The notes below the pieces were generated by a model, which searched no databases, was not told where the DNA came from, and saw only the letters and a program-made list of their open reading frames with translations. 7,435 nt of DNA, taken from the NCBI GenBank assembly GCA_900546895.1, contig UREO01000151.1, positions 1 to 7,435 of the forward strand, read 5' to 3'. Position numbers and translations under genes: made by a program. Shown one piece after another: positions 5,693-7,435 of this stretch. This stretch comes from an uncultured Oscillospiraceae bacterium (GTDB taxonomy: Bacteria; Bacillota; Clostridia; Oscillospirales; Acutalibacteraceae). The stretch's first letter is position 1. Each line of letters opens with the position of its first letter.

Positions 5693-6348
5693 CGTTCCTC
5701 CTTTCCAACGGTTTGCGCGAGAATTTCCTGCGAGTCGCTTTCTTCCTTTGCCTGTTTTTTAGAATTCAAATAAGTTTGATATAAACTGCGGCACTCGAAG
5801 AAAAGCAGCAGCGCCCCGGGAACGATAATCAGCAGCAGCAATCCGTTTCCGGTCTGGGCAAAATTCATAAAATAACCCAGATAGGGGAGGGTGAAGCTGA
5901 CTTTGCCAATCAGATTTTCTCCCGGTATGGGGTCGGGATCGTTGGCATGGTTTGCGTCGCCCTTTGTCAGAAATTCCAAGCCGTTTGACTTTTGGTTGAT
6001 TCCAACTACTCTGTGCGTCGTCATTTGATCGCTTCCCGCGAAACCCTTGAAGGTAATAATATCGCCCTTTTTGATTTCCGCGGCATCCACCGGTTTGACA
6101 AAGGCAACACTGCCGGTATCAAACTGAGGGGACATACTGCCGCTGAGTACAACCAGCATATAATGCCCCGCAATCTTCGGAGCGCCGCCGGTCATTTTGC
6201 TGCGCACCATGAAAAACAGCATAAAAGCGATCAGGACCATCAATAAGGCGAAAAATACATTTCCGACTGCTTTGAGTATTTTCCGTGCTCTGTTACGGGG
6301 GGCCTTTTGGGGCTCCGATACTTCAACCGTTTCTGTTTCCGTCTCCAT
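5689..6348 (-). CDS. sipW: SipW-type signal peptidase I (ER-type, Ser-His)
   Basis: This 219-residue membrane enzyme belongs to the S26B/SipW group, the ER-like signal peptidases that use a Ser-His catalytic pair where most bacterial enzymes use Ser-Lys. An acidic cytoplasmic N-tail precedes membrane segment 1 (about 31-49). Box B reads LSGSMSPQFDTGS with Ser71 as nucleophile. The next boxes are KKGDIITF (93-100), THRVVGI with His112, and LTKGDANHANDPDPI with Asp131. A second membrane segment (about 168-185) and a charged C-tail follow, as in Bacillus SipW. The site GGGAGGT lies 4 bases before the ATG, and the stop overlaps the next gene. Its four neighbours with a W/Y-F-T motif are its predicted substrates, since SipW in Bacillus processes TasA and TapA specifically. 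Confidence 0.94.
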   Translation of the reverse strand: METETETVEVSEPQKAPRNRARKILKAVGNVFFALLMVLIAFMLFFMVRSKMTGGAPKIAGHYMLVVLSGSMSPQFDTGSVAFVKPVDAAEIKKGDIITFKGFAGSDQMTTHRVVGINQKSNGLEFLTKGDANHANDPDPIPGENLIGKVSFTLPYLGYFMNFAQTGNGLLLLIIVPGALLLFFECRSLYQTYLNSKKQAKEESDSQEILAQTVGKEER

Positions 6349-6374
6349 AATTACCTCCCGGGCGTATGCCTGTT

Positions 6375-6890
6375 TTAAGATTCTGTTCCGCTCTGGACGG
6401 AATCCCCGGTTTCCGAAGTGTTGCCGGGTGCGTCAGCGTTTGTACTGTCCGTGTCCGATTTTTCTGTATCCCTGTCCTGTGTCGGTGTGCTCTGTGTTTC
6501 GGAAGACTCTGTTTTGGACTGCGGAGCCGTACTTTCCACGGTGCTTTCCGCCGTGCTTGCGGCTGAGCTTTGGGAAGCGCTTTCCGTCTTGCTTTCGGCT
6601 TTGCTTTCCGGAGCGCCGGATTCAGGAATCGTCGAAGCGACTCCCTTAAGCTGAGCGTCCGGTAGGGCCGCATCATTGGCGAATCGTCCTCCTACGGTCA
6701 TTTCGAAATCAATCGGTGAGCTTGCCGTGGCGGTGAAATAGGCGCCGGTGTGCATTCGGGGGATTGTATATAACAGAAAGCCCGCGCAGACAAAAGCCAG
6801 CAAAAGGGCTTTTCCGATTCTGCTGGCAACCGTATGATCCGACTTCTGTGTTTTTTGCCGATTGCTCCATGAATGCCCTGCTCTGCGCAT
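6375..6890 (-). CDS. Single-pass exported protein with Ser/Thr/Glu-rich tail, TapA-like by position
   Basis: The 171-residue product has a basic cytoplasmic N-tail (1-26), one hydrophobic segment (about 27-43) and then HTGAYFTATASSPIDFEMTV (47-66), which repeats the plan of SipW-type signals with YFT in place of WFTD. Everything after about residue 85 is low complexity: repeats of SKAES, STAES, STVES and QSKTES, then an acidic Thr/Asp-rich end with no beta domain and no anchor. In Bacillus, tapA is the gene just before sipW and its protein also has a longer N-terminus, a similar post-signal stretch and an acidic tail. That places this protein as a possible TapA-like counterpart, although the Cys-containing beta domain of TapA is absent and no clear homology is visible. 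It could equally be a stalk or glycosylated spacer. A GAGGAGG site precedes the ATG by about 8 bases; the sipW start is 26 bases after its stop. Confidence 0.72.
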   Translation of the reverse strand: MRRAGHSWSNRQKTQKSDHTVASRIGKALLLAFVCAGFLLYTIPRMHTGAYFTATASSPIDFEMTVGGRFANDAALPDAQLKGVASTIPESGAPESKAESKTESASQSSAASTAESTVESTAPQSKTESSETQSTPTQDRDTEKSDTDSTNADAPGNTSETGDSVQSGTES

Positions 6891-6924
6891 TCGCGCTTCC
6901 TCCTCGCACTATAACGATGTCGTT

Positions 6925-7203
6925 TTACCCTGTGATCTTCCTTCCGGAATAATCTTCTTTCCGGCTGCCGCCCCAGGAATCCCACGATCTTAATTGATCA
7001 AGATCCCCGCGGCTCTGACAGATGCCGGTTTCCAGCAGATGAAAAAGCTCCAGACTGCTTCGGAACGGAACACATTTGTCTTTTTCCAGCCACCGGACAT
7101 AACCCTGTATGCTGTAATGGTCGGAACGGACCACCCTGATCAAAAAAGTAGGGGAAGTGTCGGAAGCCGTCCGTGCCATGCCTTTCCATGGACAAGCTTT
7201 CAT
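6925..7203 (-). CDS. Small conserved-looking clostridial protein, first gene of the SipW operon
   Basis: The 92-residue product has no signal peptide or membrane segment and should be cytosolic. Its core (residues about 20-60) reads FLIRVVRSDHYSIQGYVRWL followed by a Lys-rich turn and PFRSSLELFHLLETGI. This resembles small proteins of Clostridia with the pattern WQGtV-W-FRSaLELi-Li, of unknown function; that recall is from memory and unchecked. The ATG at 7203 is preferred over one at 7248 because a GGAGGG site lies 7 bases before it, and because 7248 lies inside the -10 promoter element. The gene ends 34 bases before the next start, in the same direction, so it shares the operon promoter. 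The charged C-terminus (SWGGSRKEDYSGRKITG) has no visible fold. A regulatory role for the operon is possible, but no DNA-binding motif can be seen. Confidence 0.65.
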   Translation of the reverse strand: MKACPWKGMARTASDTSPTFLIRVVRSDHYSIQGYVRWLEKDKCVPFRSSLELFHLLETGICQSRGDLDQLRSWDSWGGSRKEDYSGRKITG

Positions 7204-7210
7204 ATTATTG

Positions 7211-7216
7211 CCCTCC
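7211..7216 (-). promoter_or_regulatory. Ribosome binding site that fixes the start of the 92-residue gene
   Basis: On the minus strand these bases read GGAGGG and sit 7 bases before the ATG at 7203. No comparable site precedes the alternative ATG at 7248, so this decides the start. Confidence 0.8.
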
Positions 7217-7246
7217 GTGTTCTCTCGGCTTTGCTGATGTGTTCCC

Positions 7247-7255
7247 ATTATAGCA
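7247..7255 (-). promoter_or_regulatory. Extended -10 sigma-A promoter of the SipW operon
   Basis: The minus strand reads TGCTATAAT, a consensus -10 box (7252-7247) with the TGN extension that can replace a good -35 element. No convincing TTGACA lies 16-18 bases upstream. Transcription would start near 7240, leaving a leader of about 37 bases before the ATG at 7203, with the ribosome site inside it. It is the only clear promoter for the right-hand genes, which supports one long transcript down to the terminator at 2068-2109. Confidence 0.72.
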
Positions 7256-7350
7256 GGCGATCATTGCATTTCGCGGTTAAATGGATTTTATTTCCAGCAC
7301 ACGAGAATTTATTTCCAATTACACTTGAGGCACAGTTCGGTTACAGCAAT

Positions 7351-7392
7351 AAAAAAACACCCTGAAAAAGGATAAAATCCTTACAGGGTGTT
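7351..7392 (-). terminator. Intrinsic terminator for a minus-strand gene beyond the window
   Basis: AACACCCTG (7356-7364) pairs with CAGGGTGTT (7384-7392), and an inner stem AAGGA/TCCTT (7368-7372, 7378-7382) continues the helix across small internal bulges. In the minus direction the stem runs into seven Ts (7357-7351). It lies about 100 bases before the operon promoter, so it insulates the SipW operon from an upstream gene in the same direction; that gene lies outside the window. Confidence 0.88.
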
Positions 7393-7435
7393 GCTGTTTG
7401 TCGAATAAAACTGAATCTTATCGATTGATTTGCTC

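Noticed and set aside
6409..6620. Short repeated units in the 171-residue gene as a CRISPR or tandem array
   Set aside because: The repeats are imperfect, in frame, and encode Ser/Thr/Glu-rich protein; there are no regular spacers.
7204..7248. N-terminal extension of the 92-residue protein to an ATG at 7248
   Set aside because: That ATG lies within the -10 promoter element, lacks a ribosome site, and precedes the expected transcription start.
6994..7365. Plus-strand open frame opposite the 92-residue gene
   Set aside because: It has no ribosome site or recognisable motif, and crosses both the promoter and the start of the terminator on the other strand.

Overview
The window looks like a contig end from a low-to-mid GC Gram-positive anaerobe of the class Clostridia (Bacillota), probably near the Oscillospiraceae/Ruminococcaceae. 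This is inferred from gene content (MurQ-MupG muropeptide salvage, an HPr protein, SipW/TasA-type exported proteins), strong GGAGG ribosome sites and the clostridial style of the surface proteins. No rRNA or other taxonomic marker is present, so the genus stays open. The first 44 bases are not biological: they match the Illumina Nextera i7/Read-2 adapter, and the contig begins inside a murQ gene fused to it.

Left block, plus strand (45-1984): the C-terminal part of murQ (MurNAc-6-phosphate etherase), then mupG (6-phospho-N-acetylmuramidase, GH170/DUF871) overlapping it by ATGA, then a small HPr-family phosphocarrier that keeps His15 but has Arg where the regulatory Ser46 normally sits. Together they form a recycling unit for peptidoglycan-derived MurNAc-GlcNAc: PTS-type uptake and phosphorylation, cleavage of the glycosidic bond by MupG, and lactyl-ether cleavage by MurQ. 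A perfect 14-bp hairpin with T tracts on both sides (2068-2109) separates this block from the convergent right block.

Right block, minus strand (7252 down to 2210): a compact operon of six genes behind an extended -10 promoter (TGCTATAAT). In transcription order they are: a 92-aa small cytosolic protein; a 171-aa single-pass protein with a Ser/Thr/Glu-rich tail; SipW-type signal peptidase I (219 aa, catalytic Ser71/His112); a 220-aa cysteine-containing SipW-type substrate; a 376-aa TasA-like protein with an apparent inserted beta-rich domain; a 213-aa TasA/camelysin-like protein; and a 271-aa protein with an ordinary Sec signal, a TasA-like domain, a Gly-rich linker and a C-terminal SPATG sortase-type anchor. 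(The 92-aa leader plus six exported or membrane proteins makes seven genes in all.)

Four of these proteins carry the same [A/S]-[W/Y]-F-T-[D/A] motif at the end of an N-terminal hydrophobic segment, the hallmark of SipW-dependent substrates. The locus therefore reads as a divergent relative of the Bacillus tapA-sipW-tasA biofilm-fibre operon: one dedicated signal peptidase, two fibre-like subunits, one Cys-containing accessory, one TapA-like tail protein, and one component able to attach to the cell wall. The fibre function is inferred from family relationship and context and is not shown by the sequence. A minus-strand terminator (7351-7392) ends whatever gene lies further upstream.
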